Of a stretch of 64,000 nt of DNA, positions 1-12,435 are shown in pieces. The translations under genes were made by a program, and so were the position numbers. How positions within the stretch are numbered: position 1 is the first letter of the stretch; each line of letters opens with the position of its first letter. A model generated the notes under the pieces. The model searched no databases. It saw only the letters and a list, made by a program, of their open reading frames with translations, and had not been told where the DNA came from. The stretch lies in NCBI GenBank assembly GCA_030762175.1, contig CM060842.1:44425501-44489500 (forward strand). The letters are read 5' to 3'. The stretch is from Metallyticus violacea. Lineage: Eukaryota; Arthropoda; Insecta; Mantodea; Metallyticidae.

Positions 1-264
1 TCATTTATTTATTTATAAGTACTAATATGAAGTATATACGAAAATTCTAATTTTCATTAATAATGAAACAAAATGGGTCCCGAAAGTATTGATGGCGCCT
101 TCATTATGCAACACCTGAAGAAGAAAGAGTTCAATTTTACCAACATGTATTGCATCTGAAGATTTTGATGAAGTGAACCGAAAATATGCGGAACATAAAG
201 GTAAATAAAGAATAATTCCAAATCACTTAGTAAGAAGTGTATAGAATTTTATGCAGTAACTACG

Positions 265-850
265 AGTACTGGGTGGCCCACGAAACGTTGGCCCGATCAC
301 TGCGAGCTAACCTCAAGCATGATACAGCTAAGGCCCAAAAAGTCGATGCTTTTATTTTTGTATGCTCGTACAGTTTTACTGTTGTGGCTGCAAGTACACG
401 CTATTTGTACAGTGAGGTTATTTTAATTACAGACTGGCCGAGCGCGGCTGCTTACTGCGGAAGCGCAGCCGCCGCAATAGGAAAAAGGCAGATATAGTGG
501 CCGAGCGTAAAGTTTTTGTTTTCCTATTAATTTATTGAAAGCATAAAAGACAGTAGATAATAATAAGTACTACCTTGTGTTATAAGAGATATTGCAAATG
601 ATGTCCCTCAGCGGCAATACATTGTCTGCATGTACCTAGAATCCTGTATTTAATGTACTTTTTTGCTTAAAAATAAGGCGGTTGTGAGTTTCTTGTCATT
701 GAGAGATTCTGTTTCTCGTAACTTTTTAACACGTTGGTGAACAGTTTCTCTACCTATTGCTAGGTTAGATAATTTCTTGCGAATCGTGTTATCACTTCTC
801 TGCTAGAATCCGCTTTCAAATATGTATCGTACTTAAAAACCGCTCTTCTA
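265..850 (-). pseudogene. Relic of an IS630/Tc1-like transposase
   Basis: Read on the minus strand, about 840-690 gives a helix-turn-helix-like stretch containing AIGRETVHQRVKKLRETESL. About 650-592 gives a C-terminal-looking stretch ending CIAAEGHHLQYLL followed by a stop. A basic C-terminus ending in G-H-F/L-x-x-L-L is common in insect transposases of the IS630/Tc1 group. The DDE core expected between the two is missing, so this is a deleted remnant. The GC-richer stretch at 265-500, including a wobbly terminal-like GGGTGGCCCACGAAACGTTG near 270-290, may be one end of the element, but no matching end was found. A neutral AT-rich stretch is the alternative. Family assignment is by motif only. 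Confidence 0.35.
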
Positions 851-2130
851 AGGCTATATTTATGTAGTGCCATAACTAACAAAGAACAAATATCACACAA
901 TTTATACATAAGCACCGAGTAAACGCATCAACGAGCAACCACTCGCTAACAGAGCTTTCCTCAAACGAACTACAAACTGCTACTTATACATGCAATATGC
1001 GGTTTTGACGAATAGCTTTGCCCAGTAGGCAGATGCGCTCTATGACCCCGTAACTCAATAACAGAAAATAGTGTATTGTCATGGTGGTAAAATTGAAAAC
1101 CTCTATGAATATAATGACAGGTTGTTTCCTGCCTTTGAAGAACACAAGGGGTTCGAAATATTTGTGTAACTATTTCAGTGTTTTACTCATCTCTGCTTCC
1201 ATAGTTCTGGTTATTTTAGCATATTATTCTTTACGAGTTATTTTATGTATTTTTTTTCTATAGGAAAAACTAATATGCAATACTTCTAGTATTAAAGATT
1301 GCATCACAGCAAATAGTCATAGTTTTGAACATAATTTGAGATAATTCTTGAAATTATACAATAATGCTGACAAGTTTAGATAACTTCATAAACGTGTTTT
1401 TAAAATACAGAAGAAAATAAAAGCCATTAAAATGAAATTTATTTTCTATAATATCAATATTTATAATTCTCTTATCAGTTTTTATTAATTCATTGTTCAG
1501 GCAGTCACAATTATGCGCCTGAATGTTAAAGCTTTAATTATGCTATTTTGATAACTCATCGGATTAGGAACATGCAATAAACAAGATCATTAAATTTTAT
1601 TTAGTTTAATTTTTGCTAAATGTTGCTATTAAAAATGTAGAAAATATACTTTTCCATTATACCAATAAATATAGACTATGAAGCTAGATTTGTGAGCCCC
1701 TTTTTCTGCTCTTCAGATTTGTGAAAACGCGTTATCAACAGCAATACTTGTTTGAGAGATATGCCTGTATGTCAGCTGTGCGTAGCAAACAATTATACCT
1801 TGTTTCGTTCTTGCACCCCGGCTTTATAATAAATTCTCTACACCTTATATGGCAACATTTCCCACTGTAACAACAGGCTTTCAGAGCAAAACTGGTATTT
1901 TCGTAAAACCGTAGCGATGTGCAGCCTCACGCAGTTCCACAAACGCACCGAAAATTCGATTGGAGTAGGAAGTGTGTAAATGTTCTGTTTGTAAATAAAT
2001 AACTAAAATGCAAATTGTGGCATGAATTGAAAAATAACGATACAACAACATAAGCAAGAGGCAACAGTAAACAACAAGTTTACGCGGACAACATGTTTAC
2101 ATAGAAGGTCACAGAAACTCACTGCGCTGC
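851..2130. other. Intergenic, no gene seen
   Basis: AT-rich sequence with only short open frames (longest about 60 codons, hydrophobic and without a recognisable domain). No splice-consistent exon, tRNA or terminal repeat was recognised. Confidence 0.5.
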
Positions 2131-2690
2131 ACAGAACCTCCTCTCACATCCTGAGTTCCTGGCCGCTAGCGTTTCGAATACAGCTCGTATTTGTTGACGT
2201 CGTTATGACGAAATGAGATGACTGACACCTGTACCATACTCCTTGTCTTTTCGCAGTGCATCTTAACAGCGTCTGTACGTATTCTCAGCCCGCCCATGTG
2301 CAACCACTGCTGCACTAAAATTGCTGCTAAAATATCGAACTTAAAATTGAATTCCAATTACGAACAAATTCCTGCTCAACGAGTTTCCAATTCATCCATT
2401 TTTTTTTATTTGTTCCCCTGCTTTAGCGAAGAGAGAGCAAAAGGAAGGAAAAAAAGTGTAGGAACCAATGAAATCTATGGCGAATCAATGAAAATGCCGA
2501 TACTGCAGAGGGAGAGAGTCCGATACGTTTTGCATCAGGGTGTTAAGACCTCAGAGAAGGTGGACGGAACTCCCACACTTGGCGCATTGAGCTGCGCATC
2601 AGGCAGCGAGGGTCCGATCCGACAGAAAGTAAGCAAAATGGAGCTCAGTACCTACATATTCTCAGTTTACTAACTTTCTAAAACTCAGAC
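2131..2690. other. GC-richer patch with a 151-codon open frame, coding status doubtful
   Basis: This patch is less AT-rich than its surroundings. It carries an open frame of 151 codons on the plus strand (2218-2673) and a 63-codon frame opposite. The plus-strand translation has no domain, signal or repeat I recognise. It is partly basic and low in complexity around KGRKKS. It could be an isolated exon, an old mobile-element fragment or chance. I list the composition change and do not call a gene. Confidence 0.3.
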
Positions 2691-3589
2691 AGTTATACAA
2701 CAAGGTTTTATAAACACCCTTAATCGCCATAGAATTACATCATGTTCCTTAAGCGTGACGCATGATTTCGTTTGATGATATTAACATTACTGATGATATA
2801 TTGGTCATATATTAGGGGAGATGATTTTTCGTAATAGCAATGAAGTGCGAAATTTCTTTAAAAGTCATATATTTAGCTGTTTTAGTTTTTCATAATCATT
2901 AAGTCTAATCTGAATGCGCGATAAAATACGATTATCCATGTTTTGGATCTAATAACTTCATATACAAAAGATACTGCAGTAATATTTACTGGTGACAGCT
3001 GGAATGATACTTGTAGAAACGTGAATGAAAGTATAAAGAAAGTTAAATCTTAAAATTATAAAAATGTATTGTTCCTTGATATTTCAAAAACGGTTTTAAT
3101 TCCATTCTCTTTAACGATCTCAGACTTAGATAAAATTACTCCAATGGACAGTGGGATTGTCATTTTTTGCAGCTGAAGCCCAACTCTTCACTTGTACGTA
3201 ACAGATTGCATTAATTCGTAACCCTCCGAGATTATCGGCCTAACGATATTATTCACGTAATATATTTAGCTCTGGCTCAATCAGCTATTCAGCATGGAAT
3301 CACTGTATGGAATGGTATTACGAAAAATAATGTCAATCTACCAATTCGTTTCAAAAGCCTATAATTAAATATTTTGTACAAATTTTGAACTTTCCAATTA
3401 ATAGTTACATTATTTTTAAAATATTTTAAAAAACTGAACAAATTTTAAACAGAAATCACAGATATTCTTTCACAAGGTTTAAACCTATTCCCATGGACAT
3501 GATACCAGATTATTACTAAATGAAACTGAATTGTTTATATCTGCAGGAATAAAATTATACAAGGAATTTTAGATCTTAAGTTCTATATC

Positions 3590-5345
3590 CATGTATCTAA
3601 TGAATTCTAGAATTAAGTATATGAAACTTGATTTAAGACTAAGACTTAAGAATAAAATAAGACATATTACATGCCTTTAGTTTCATTAATGGCGTATATG
3701 AATATAACATGTAAAATTTAGGAATAAAATTTGATTCATTATATATGCCTTTAGTTTCATTAATATACACTGAATATAAATGTAATATTTAAGAATAAAG
3801 TTCGATACTTTAATAGCTTGAATTTCATTATATTATATGCATATACTATGTAATACTTAAGAATAAAATTCTACACCTTACATAGCTTTAGTTTTAATAC
3901 ATTACGGGTACTTGTGACATAATATATACCATTTAAGAATAAAATTTCACACATTATATATTTTAGATTTATTAAACATGTGTACATGTGTACATAATAT
4001 TTAAGAATAAAAGTCGATACATTACATAACTTTAATTTCATTAAAATATATATGTATATAATATGAAGTACTTAAGAATATACTTCAAAAATTACATAGC
4101 TTTAGTTGCATTAAAATATATTATATATAATATGCAGTATTTAAGAATAAACTGCATAGTTTTAGTTTTATTAAAATATATTTTTCTATGTAATATTTAA
4201 TATTAAAGTTCAGCACACTGCCTACATTTAGTTTTATTAAAAATATGTATATATAATATTTAATATTAAAGTTCGACATACTGCCTAGCTTTAGACTTAT
4301 TAAAATATATGTATATATAATATGTAATATTTAATATTAAATTTCGACACACTGCCTAGCTTTCGTTTTATTAAAATAAGTGTCTATATAATATGTAATA
4401 ATAAATTTCGACACAGTATATAGCTTTAGTTTTATTAAAATAAGTGTCTATATAATATGTAATATATAATATTGAAATTCGACACACTGCCTAGCTTTAG
4501 TTTTATTAAAATACATGCATATATAATATGTAATATGTAATAATAAATTTCGACACACTGCCTAGCTTTAGTTTTATTAAAATATATAATATGTAATATT
4601 AATATTAAAGTTCGACACACTGCATAACTTTAGTATTATTAAAATATATGAGTGTATAATATGTAATATTTAATATTAAAGTTAGACACAGTATATAGCT
4701 TTAGTTTTATTAAAATAAGTGTCTATATAATATGTAATATATAATATTGAAATTCGACACACTACTTAGATTTAGTTTTATTAAAATATATGTCTATGTG
4801 ATATGTAGTATTTAATATTAAAGTTCGACACGCTATATAGCTTTAGTTTTATTAAAATATATGTTCATATAATATGTAATATTTAATATTAAAGTTAGAC
4901 ACAGTATATAGCTTTAGTTTTATTAAAATAAGCGTCTATATAATATGTAATATATAATATTGAAATTCGACACACTACTTAGCTTTAGTTTTATTAAAAT
5001 ATATGTCTATGTGATATGTAGTATTTAATATTAAAGTTCGACACGCTATATAGCTTTAGTTTTATTAAAATAAGTGTCTATATAATATGTAATATTTAAT
5101 ATTAAAGTTCGACACACAGTCTAGCTTTAGTTTTATTTAAATATATGTAAATATAATATGTAATATTTAATATTAAAGTTCGACACGCTATATAGCTTTA
5201 GATTTATTAAAATAAATGTTTATATAATATGTAATATTTAAGAATTATGTCGACACGTTACATAGCTTTATTTTTATTATATGTGTAAATAATATGTAGT
5301 ATTTAAGAATAAGAATAAAATTCGATGCATTACATGGTTTTAGAT
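3590..5345. repeat. AT-rich tandem array, ~71-bp unit, with a 213-bp higher-order period
   Basis: About two dozen diverged units run through this block. Each carries a version of TTCGACACACTGCCTAGCTT followed by TAGTTTTATTAAAATA and a TATAATATGTAATATT tract. Units on the left are about 80 bp and more diverged; those on the right are about 70-72 bp. From 4681 the pattern GTTAGACACAG recurs at 4894, exactly 213 bp (three units) later, and the three intervening units match in order. This shows recent amplification of a trimer. Short in-frame stretches inside it are not genes. Confidence 0.9.
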
Positions 5346-6034
5346 ATTTGGCATATACTTTGTAGTATTTTCCCAGCTGATGACTTTGGTACTTATGGGT
5401 ACAATAAGTAATATAAGTGCTTACTGTTTTTGAACACAGTCAAATAAATATTTATATACGTATCATATCTTATAAATGTTTTAATTGAGCTACATCCGCA
5501 CTCGAGCTTTTGCTCACTCGGATAGTTTTACTAAGTGTTAATTATCTAATTGATATTTGTGATAAAAATAGTCGAATTGTAATTGTATAAAATATTTTCA
5601 AATAATATGCCATTTATTCAGTAAGTAAACAAGATCGTCTGCATGTTTTCCGTGGTTTTCCTCAGCCTATTTTCAGAATGAACAAATGCTGTATTATTAT
5701 TGATTCTGTGCCACGCATTCCTCTTCCATTTTATCATTCACCTTCAGTATATTTCTTTGCGCGCGCGCGCGTGTCTGCAACTTTCGGTGTTTGTGATGGG
5801 ATTGAGGTGACCCTGACATTCAAACTGTGTTCAGATATAATTAGCTCCCCGATATTTGCTGACCCGGACAATGGCTTGTAATGCTAATTTAAGGTAATAT
5901 AATGGGGTTTAAGTTTTTTTCCTGAGGACTTAAACCGTTAAAGAAGTAATAATGGGGTTACCGTTTTAGGACATTTAATTGAATAACGGCTCTATTGTAA
6001 ATCACATATGAAGACCACAGGCAAAGAAATTTTC
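5346..6034. other. Intergenic, nothing recognised
   Basis: AT-rich spacer between the tandem array and the Harbinger element. It contains a short (GC)n-like GCGCGCGCGCGTGT run at about 5760-5773. A 67-codon open frame at 5678-5881 has no recognisable feature. Confidence 0.5.
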
Positions 6035-6037
6035 TAA

Positions 6038-7257
6038 GGGCCGGTTGTATAAATAGTTGTCGAGTTTAGAGCATAAAATTAATCATCAGTTAGGCTTAAC
6101 TTGGAAAATTTGGTTGTGTAAACATTAATCTAAGATTATTTCATCTTATTCTCAAATTAAAGCTAACTTGCCAAATTTCACAAGTTAAAGCACTAACTAG
6201 AGTTTAGTAAATATTAAATAAAACATTTCCCATAGTACAGAAGCATAATAACTTCATTTATAAATAAAATGCTGAGTAACATTTATTTTAATTTCATGTA
6301 GATAAAGTTTCATCAATGTTTCACTTTTCATTTCCGCGTAATAATAACAGGGTACAAATTTTTAATTATTCCTACATTTCATCCGATGATCAATTTCACA
6401 GTACTCCTCGTGTACTTCATGAGAAAGAAACATTCATTCCTAGAACTGAATAACAAATAACTCAAAATGCGATTTCGCTTAGCAAAAAATGCTGAAGAAC
6501 TGGAACAAATGTTACGTCTACAATCACAAATTAAGCGAAAGTATGCTTTGGATTCGACGTGCATGATACTAACCATTTTAGGGTTCTATGCGAAAGGATG
6601 CTTCCAAATAGTTATGGGAGATAAATTAAAGTAGAGAAAACAACGACCAGCAGAACCATGCATAAAGTTACTAAAGCAATTGCAGCTGTTAGGCGTCAGT
6701 TCCTTAAAATGCCAACCAAAGAGGGTGATGTACGGAAAGTGATACTAGACTTCTATAACATTCACAATGTTCCTGGAGTTTTAGGTGTTATAGACTTCAA
6801 CCATTGGGATAATTATGTAGAAGTCTTAAGAATAGAATTATACCCTTTGGCAATTTTCCCCCACGTAGTTCTTTATCTTTATTTGAGATATAATCTGTTG
6901 TTTATTCTTCTTCAATTATTTGCTTATATTCTAACTCCAGATCAATAATAGTATCCTCACATTTGCTAAAATTTGCCGTTTGCACTCACTTTGGCTTTTC
7001 CTTATCCATATTTGAAGACAAGGCGGAAAAATTGAATAATTATTGATTTTCAGGTTAAACAGTTGAACATCAACTCGCTCTAAATACAAATTTCTGTATT
7101 ATTTCTCGATGTTGCCAAAGGATTGACCGTTAGTGCAAACTTGAGATTGCGTAGTCTAAGGTTATTTTTATGCAATGGAAATGATGACTAATCACTAGTT
7201 ACTTTTAAATAACAATTAAAAGTAATCTCCAGTCAGCAACTTTTATACAACCGGCTC
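6038..7257 (+). mobile_element. PIF/Harbinger DNA transposon, decayed
   Basis: The left end GGGCCGGTTGTATAA matches the right end read in reverse (GAGCCGGTTGTATAA). The copy is flanked by TAA at 6035-6037 and 7258-7260, the three-base target duplication typical of PIF/Harbinger. Inside, 6463-6620 encodes a stretch including MILTILGFYAKGCFQIVMGD. At 6658-6830 the frame includes FYNIHNVPGVLGVIDFNH. Both match the HARBI1-type DDE transposase region around its first catalytic Asp (GxIDxxH). The rest of the nuclease domain is missing or scrambled, so the element cannot be autonomous. A shorter relative lies inverted at 39203-39735. Confidence 0.85.
6658..6948 (+). pseudogene. Harbinger (HARBI1-like) transposase fragment
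   Basis: A 96-codon frame inside the Harbinger element. Residues 3-45 (KAIAAVRRQFLKMPTK, then GDVRKVILDFYNIHNVPGVL and GVIDFNHW) align in my reading with the HARBI1 nuclease segment that precedes and includes the first Asp of the DDE triad. After about residue 50 the sequence becomes hydrophobic and unlike the family, and it stops well before the second and third acidic residues. Upstream, in another frame, is the family's LTILGFYAKGCFQIVMGD block, so at least one frameshift separates the pieces. Known family role: cut-and-paste transposition in the nucleus, normally with a MADF/Myb partner that I do not see here. Confidence 0.75.
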
Positions 7258-7260
7258 TAA

Positions 7261-8970
7261 GTCACAAGTTATTGGTTTAGAGTTATTGGCAGTTTTAACT
7301 TCAAAACTAAATTACTTGAACATAACATAAATGTCATTAGTGTCAAAATATAGAGGCAAAGAGGGGGGTTTCAGATTAAAAAATAAATAAAAAAAAAAAA
7401 AAAGAACACGACAATAAGTGTGTACTCCAATATTATGTTTTATTTATTTTCTTTCCATTGTGTACATTGTGTACTAAAAACATTCAAAGCTACAGTAAAC
7501 ATTTTATGAGAGTATGTGGTTTCTTTATTTTCTCTTTTTTGAGAACAAATTTTAAAACTAAATAAATATATTAAGTTAAAAATAAATGGCGATTACAGCT
7601 GTGATGTTTGAACATGTTATGAATATATAAAGAGTTCTATAAGTTAAAACTATTTCTTTTAGGTCTGGTTTTCTTAATTACAAATATCGGTAATTTAATT
7701 ACTTATATGGTAGATTTGCAGGGAACATTTGAGCTTACGATCACAAAATGCATTCAGAATCTGCAAATCTTTGTATTTAACAGCAATGAGCAAAAGTGAT
7801 GAGAACGAACTCTTCAGGTCTTAATCGTGATTCAATGATCTAATTTTCTTAATTGCAACTGTCAGTTTACCTAGCTGTAGACTTTTGTTTAAGAATGAAT
7901 AATTCAATATTTGAATATCATGAAAATAATACGTTATGTCGGACTTATGATTCACATTGGATTTTTCTGTTTCAAACACATATTTCAATCCAGCATCTTT
8001 TTACATTGTATTTTAAGGTGCACACTGAATGCCACAAAATAATTTATTTCCTTGTTTTTCTTTTAAAACAAATAATTTAGCCTCTTTTGACACGTTTTTC
8101 ACAAATTTTGCTTGTAATGAAAACGAGATTGCCAAACAGTTTAAACAAATGATATAAATACAAACGATGAATTAGATAAATTGAGCGAAGCCTGAAATCT
8201 CAATCGCTCTATGCTGGTATGCGCTCGACATTTTACCCTTGAGTATTGATTAATAACATAATACATCAATTAAATAATCACTAATTATGCGTAAAAGTAT
8301 CAGGCAAGTATATCAGAAAGTATAACAGTCCGTTTGTACATTAAAGATATTAATTTATTACTAAGTAGTAGACATAATCTAATTCAAGGTAGATGTATGG
8401 CAAACAGTTGTTTTTGCATCTTCCTCCATGTGAAATCACTTGTAACTTTTTACTAATAGTTTACAAGAATGTGATATTTGTTTTAGATTTCTATGTATTA
8501 TTTTATTTTAATCATTGTAAATATTTTGAAATTGATCGCTGACAAAAATTAAGCTGTTTATTCTCTGTTAACAAAAGCTGAGATGCTATGTCAGCAGACA
8601 CGCGTGCTTGTTGACTATAAAACAATCGCCGTAATACTCCTGTTTTCTAAATAGTTCATAAATATCTGCTCATTTCACCCTGGTATTTCGGTTATTAATG
8701 AATCAAATGGCCAATAAATATATGTGAGATAATTTTTCAAGCAATAATAATTTTAATAATATACGAAACGTTTTACTAATAGTAAGACGCTGTGGCCATT
8801 GCGGGAACAATAGAAAGGTATTTGCTTCAATGTACACGCGTTACACCCTCCACCTTTGTCCACATCCAGTCAGTGTCTTATTCGCTATTCGTTTTTTTTT
8901 TTAAATACCTTTCTGCTTTTAAAGACACTGCAAGACTCCTAAAATAAGTTGTTTGGTTATAAATTAAAAT
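7261..8970. other. Intergenic, no gene seen
   Basis: AT-rich sequence with a poly-A-rich tract at about 7378-7403 and one 75-codon open frame (7853-8080) that is hydrophobic and unrecognised. No exon or mobile element end was identified. Confidence 0.5.

Positions 8971-9034
<64 letters not shown>
8971..9034. repeat. (AAT)n microsatellite
   Basis: About 21 uninterrupted AAT/TAA triplets. Confidence 0.97.
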
Positions 9035-9035
<1 letters not shown>

Positions 9036-9543
9036 GTAAAACACTCACTTTCTGAGTTACAGGTTCCTTTTAAAGCACAGAAAAAACATTAAATGCTCTT
9101 CTGTTTGAATACGATTTGATTGTAATCTTTGTCGAGGAAAAAATGCCGCAGAAGCTATATATCAGTTAAATAAATATGCAAGGGGTTTAATACGAGGAGA
9201 AATTATATATATAAAGGGAGGCCTCGATGACATTCCAGGGCGATATCCAATAAGAAATAAAACTGTAATATAAAATAGCATCTTGGAATAAGTGTTATAT
9301 TTTCATTACCTGTTGTAATGTAACTTGCGATCATACCAGGATATAAACAAAAAAGTCCGTCACGCAGGAGCTGTACAAACTAAGCGAATTCCTCACTTAG
9401 TGCAGTAACTTTAAAAATGAATATAAAATCCAAATTATAGCCTTCTTAATTAATGAAATTAAATAAGTTATAGCATTACTTAGGAGGGCAAAATTAGAAT
9501 ACATGCAATCTATAAGCAACGCAAAGAGAAACAAGATTTTTAG

Positions 9544-9591
<48 letters not shown>
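9544..9591. repeat. (ATT)n microsatellite inside module copy 1
   Basis: Sixteen ATT triplets, at the same relative position as the AAT/AGT array in the second module copy. Confidence 0.95.
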
Positions 9592-10057
9592 GATATTAAA
9601 TCAGAAAAATTAATGCTATACTATTAATTAAATGAAATATATGACCACTGACAGACAAATCTATACTGTGTGGGTATTTTTAAACATTTTTAAAAGTAAC
9701 CATATTGATTACTGAGCCCTTGATATCAAATAACAGAAAGTTTATACTTACATTGTGTATTTAAGAAGAAATTGTTCACATGTTTCAATAAAACCAAAAC
9801 ATGCTACTATTTTAAAACAATTACAATGTACTAAGCAAATATACACAATCGAAAGTTTCATAAATTTTCTGAAGGTCATTACAGAGCTCCCTTGTACACA
9901 AATATAATTCTCACAAACATAGATTAATATTTTATATTTGCTATCTTCAAGACGATACTTTTGTTAAATATAAAACATATGCATTGTTATAAATACAGTT
10001 TACATGCTGAATGAATTCGTGCTTTTATTTTTAAACAGTGTGGAGAAAATTAAAGGC

Positions 10058-11030
10058 AAGAGCGCTTTTTAAATTTCGGCATTCAAGTATACCCCTATTC
10101 CTAATGGTCTAATTTCCAACATTTCAGGAACTATTTTTCATATTTTATTTAAATGGTGTATGCCGAATTTCGACGTGAAGAAACAAACATTCGTGTCGCT
10201 AGAGCGATTTTACATTTTGGGAGGTTTCAGGTTAACCCCCACTCCTCGTGGTCCAATTTCCCTGATTTTTCAGGAATTTTCTTATTTTATTTAGCTGGTA
10301 TATAAGGAGTTTCAGCAAATATTGGTGCCGTGTTAGTAATTTTTAAATTTTGGGTTTCAGGTAAACCCCCCACTCTTAATTTGATTTCACTGATTTTCAG
10401 AAACTATTTTTATTATTTGATTTAAATTATGTATGCCGAGTTTTGTTGCGAAAAAACAAATAGCGCTGCTAGAGCGATCGTTACACTTTGGATTTCAGGT
10501 AAACCACCACTGCTAATGGCTCGAGTTGCTTAATTCTCAGAAAATATTTTTCTCGTTTTATTTAAACACTATATACATAGCTTCGTTGCGAAAAAACAAA
10601 TATTGATGCTGCTAGAGAGATTTTTAAATGTTGGGTTTCAGGTAACGCCCCTCCTAATAGCCATATTTTACTTATTTTAATTTTTTGTTTGTTTCTTATT
10701 TCATTTTAATGGGACATACTGAGCGTCCTTTAAAAATATTTCAAATTGCGGCCGCTAGAGGGATTTTTAAATTTCGCTTTAATGGTTCCTAATGGTTCGA
10801 TTGCCATGATTTTCGGAAACTACTTTTACCAATTTATTTTAAAGAAATATACAGATTTTCGTTGAAAAAAGAAAACCAAAAACCAAAATTGGGATCGCTA
10901 AAGCTATATTTAATTTTTCGTATAAAGTTATCCTCCACTCCCAATGGTCCAAGTTTGCGGGTTAACGAATTCGGAGAGTCATTTTTTAATTGATGGTTAT
11001 ATATCGAAAATTGCGATCGTTAGAGTGTTA
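10058..11030 (+). repeat. ~139-bp tandem repeat, about 7 units
   Basis: Successive units share, in order: GCTAGAG(C)GATTTTTAAATT, TGGGTTTCAGGTAAACCCCC, ACTCCTAATGGTCC, ATTTCCCTGATTTTCAGGAA, TTTCTTATTTTATTTAAATG, and GAGTTTCGTTGCGAAAAAAC. Spacing between landmarks is 128-143 bp. Divergence between units is substantial, so the array is old. The second module copy carries about five of these units. Confidence 0.85.
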
Positions 11031-11194
11031 ACACACATATAAATATATAAATAAATATATGCATATACATTTTTTCGTTGTCTTTTCGGTGCCTAGTAGG
11101 TAGGATTGATGGAGATTTGAAAAAAGTTTTTAAAAATGAATTCATGGGTGCAACCGCAATAGCCTACATTGCTTCGGAATTCGCTACAAATACA

Positions 11195-11655
11195 AAAACT
11201 CCAAGCTATATGTGGGGCACTTAAACGAACTTTTAACAATAAAGTACTGCAAGAAACACAACTAAGATTTTACTCAGGTATGGCAGTGCCAATAATACAC
11301 TACGGAAGTGATACATGAACTGCCAAGGTGAAAAATAAAAAAGTAAGGTACAAGCAGCTGAAATGAGGTTTCTAGTTCAATCAAGGGCTGTACGAGAAAA
11401 GGCCATATAAAAATGAGGAAATTAGAGAAGAACTGAAAGTGCAATCACACTTATAAAGCAAATAGAATATTATAGAAAAAAATGGATTAAACGCTTACAA
11501 AGAATGCTAGAAGAAAGAATGTATATTATAGAACAAAATAAGGTAGATCTATTGCATTGGATGACAAAGAAATAAAAAGATGGACTCAACAGATGACAAT
11601 GGAACAGGCAAACCCTAAACCGTAAAACAAGAGGAAGACCTCTTTTTACAAGTGA
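11195..11655 (+). pseudogene. LINE reverse transcriptase C-terminal fragment, decayed
   Basis: Reading through stops, the plus strand gives LRFYSGMAVPIIHYGSDTW, then KVKNKKVQAAEMRFLV, then a REELKVQ stretch. This is the conserved order just after the reverse transcriptase core in insect non-LTR elements (MAVPxLLYGSExW followed by QAAEMRFLRxVAG and NEDIREEL). The domain that polymerises cDNA lies upstream in intact elements and is not present here. Stops and frameshifts show it is dead. It abuts the right end of the module described above. A second fragment of the same kind is at 58150-58580. Confidence 0.7.
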
Positions 11656-11873
11656 CGATAATGGTGGTAATAATAATTCCATTGAAGAATTTTACATTAT
11701 ATAATAGTTATCTAACTGAAAAGTTTCACCTCCCTTTCACTTCTGTTCTCTGAGCCGTCTTCTGTCACCTTACTCTATACATTTCTGTTTTCTATGTGTC
11801 CAGACCCATAATGCATCTTCTCTCTTCTTATATTACTTTAACAATTTTTAATTTCCATTTATGAACAACAACA

Positions 11874-11875
11874 GC

Positions 11876-11927
<52 letters not shown>
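11874..11927. repeat. (AAT)n microsatellite
   Basis: About 18 AAT triplets. Confidence 0.95.
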
Positions 11928-12181
11928 GAGTAAGTACAATGATGTTCTAGGTTAACCTTGTGTTAAAAGTTCCTTTATATTTTGATATCACGATCAAGTT
12001 TTCAGTTACGCTTTCCGGAAGTTGCTATTAGAAAGAAGAAAAAAAAACACGCATATCTTTAAAAGTATTTCAAAGCAGCGCTGCCGAAGTAAACATACAA
12101 GGTTTTCTAATTAGCATTTCCTCTCATAAGAAGCAGGTATATTGTGGTGATTTACAACTGCAATTAACAATTAAAATAATT

Positions 12182-12263
12182 TGGCAGCGGTGGGATTCGA
12201 ACCCACGCCTCCGAAGAGACTGGTGCCTTAAACCAGCGCCTTAGACCCCTCGGCCACGCTACC
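12182..12263 (-). tRNA. tRNA-Leu (anticodon AAG)
   Basis: On the minus strand GGTAGCG pairs with CGCTGCC (one wobble) to form the acceptor stem. The D-arm carries the A box TGGCCGAGGGGTCTAAGGC. The anticodon stem CTGGT/ACCAG encloses TTAAGGC, giving anticodon AAG (leucine, CUU/CUC). The variable arm TCTC-TTCG-GAGG is long, as expected of a class II tRNA. The T-arm is GTGGG-TTCGAAT-CCCAC with an intact B box. No intron is present. All stems are intact, so it is likely functional and transcribed by RNA polymerase III from its internal promoter. A T-rich terminator lies not far downstream in minus orientation. A decayed paralogue is at 37109. Confidence 0.93.
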
Positions 12264-12435
12264 ACATATAAATTATTGAGTATCAATAACAAAATATAGT
12301 CGTTAAAACACTTATTTCCTTCTCTCCTATACAAGCAAATAATTAAATGCTAATAAGTGTTGTAAAGTAAGAGCCCCACTTCGTTTCCAAAATCTGCGCG
12401 TGATGGATGATTAATACGTGGTTCGCGAGTTTTGT

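Larger units (their letters stand above)
9346..11190 (+). repeat. Unclassified interspersed module, copy 1, with ~139-bp internal tandem units
   Basis: This block matches 32019-33625 in the same orientation through most of its length. It opens with AGGAGCTGTACAAACTAAGC, continues through an (ATT)n array and ATTTAAGAAGAAATTGTTCA, and closes with CAACCGCAATAGCC and GGAATTCGCT. The right half is a run of about seven diverged units (landmark GCTAGAGCGATTTTTAAATT near 10058, 10197, 10329, 10472, 10612, 10750 and 10889), each with GGTTTCAGGTAAACCCCCAC. No coding frame is visible. Short inverted AGCGAATTCC sequences sit near both ends, but target duplications are not clear. A non-autonomous mobile element or an old segmental duplication would both fit. 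Confidence 0.75.

Noticed and set aside
2218..2673. 151-codon open frame as a gene
   Set aside because: No recognisable domain, no supporting splice or promoter signals, and an open frame on the opposite strand as well; kept only as a composition note.
3590..5345. Regularly spaced repeats resembling a CRISPR array
   Set aside because: Units are contiguous tandem copies without unique spacers, the DNA is eukaryotic, and there are no cas genes.
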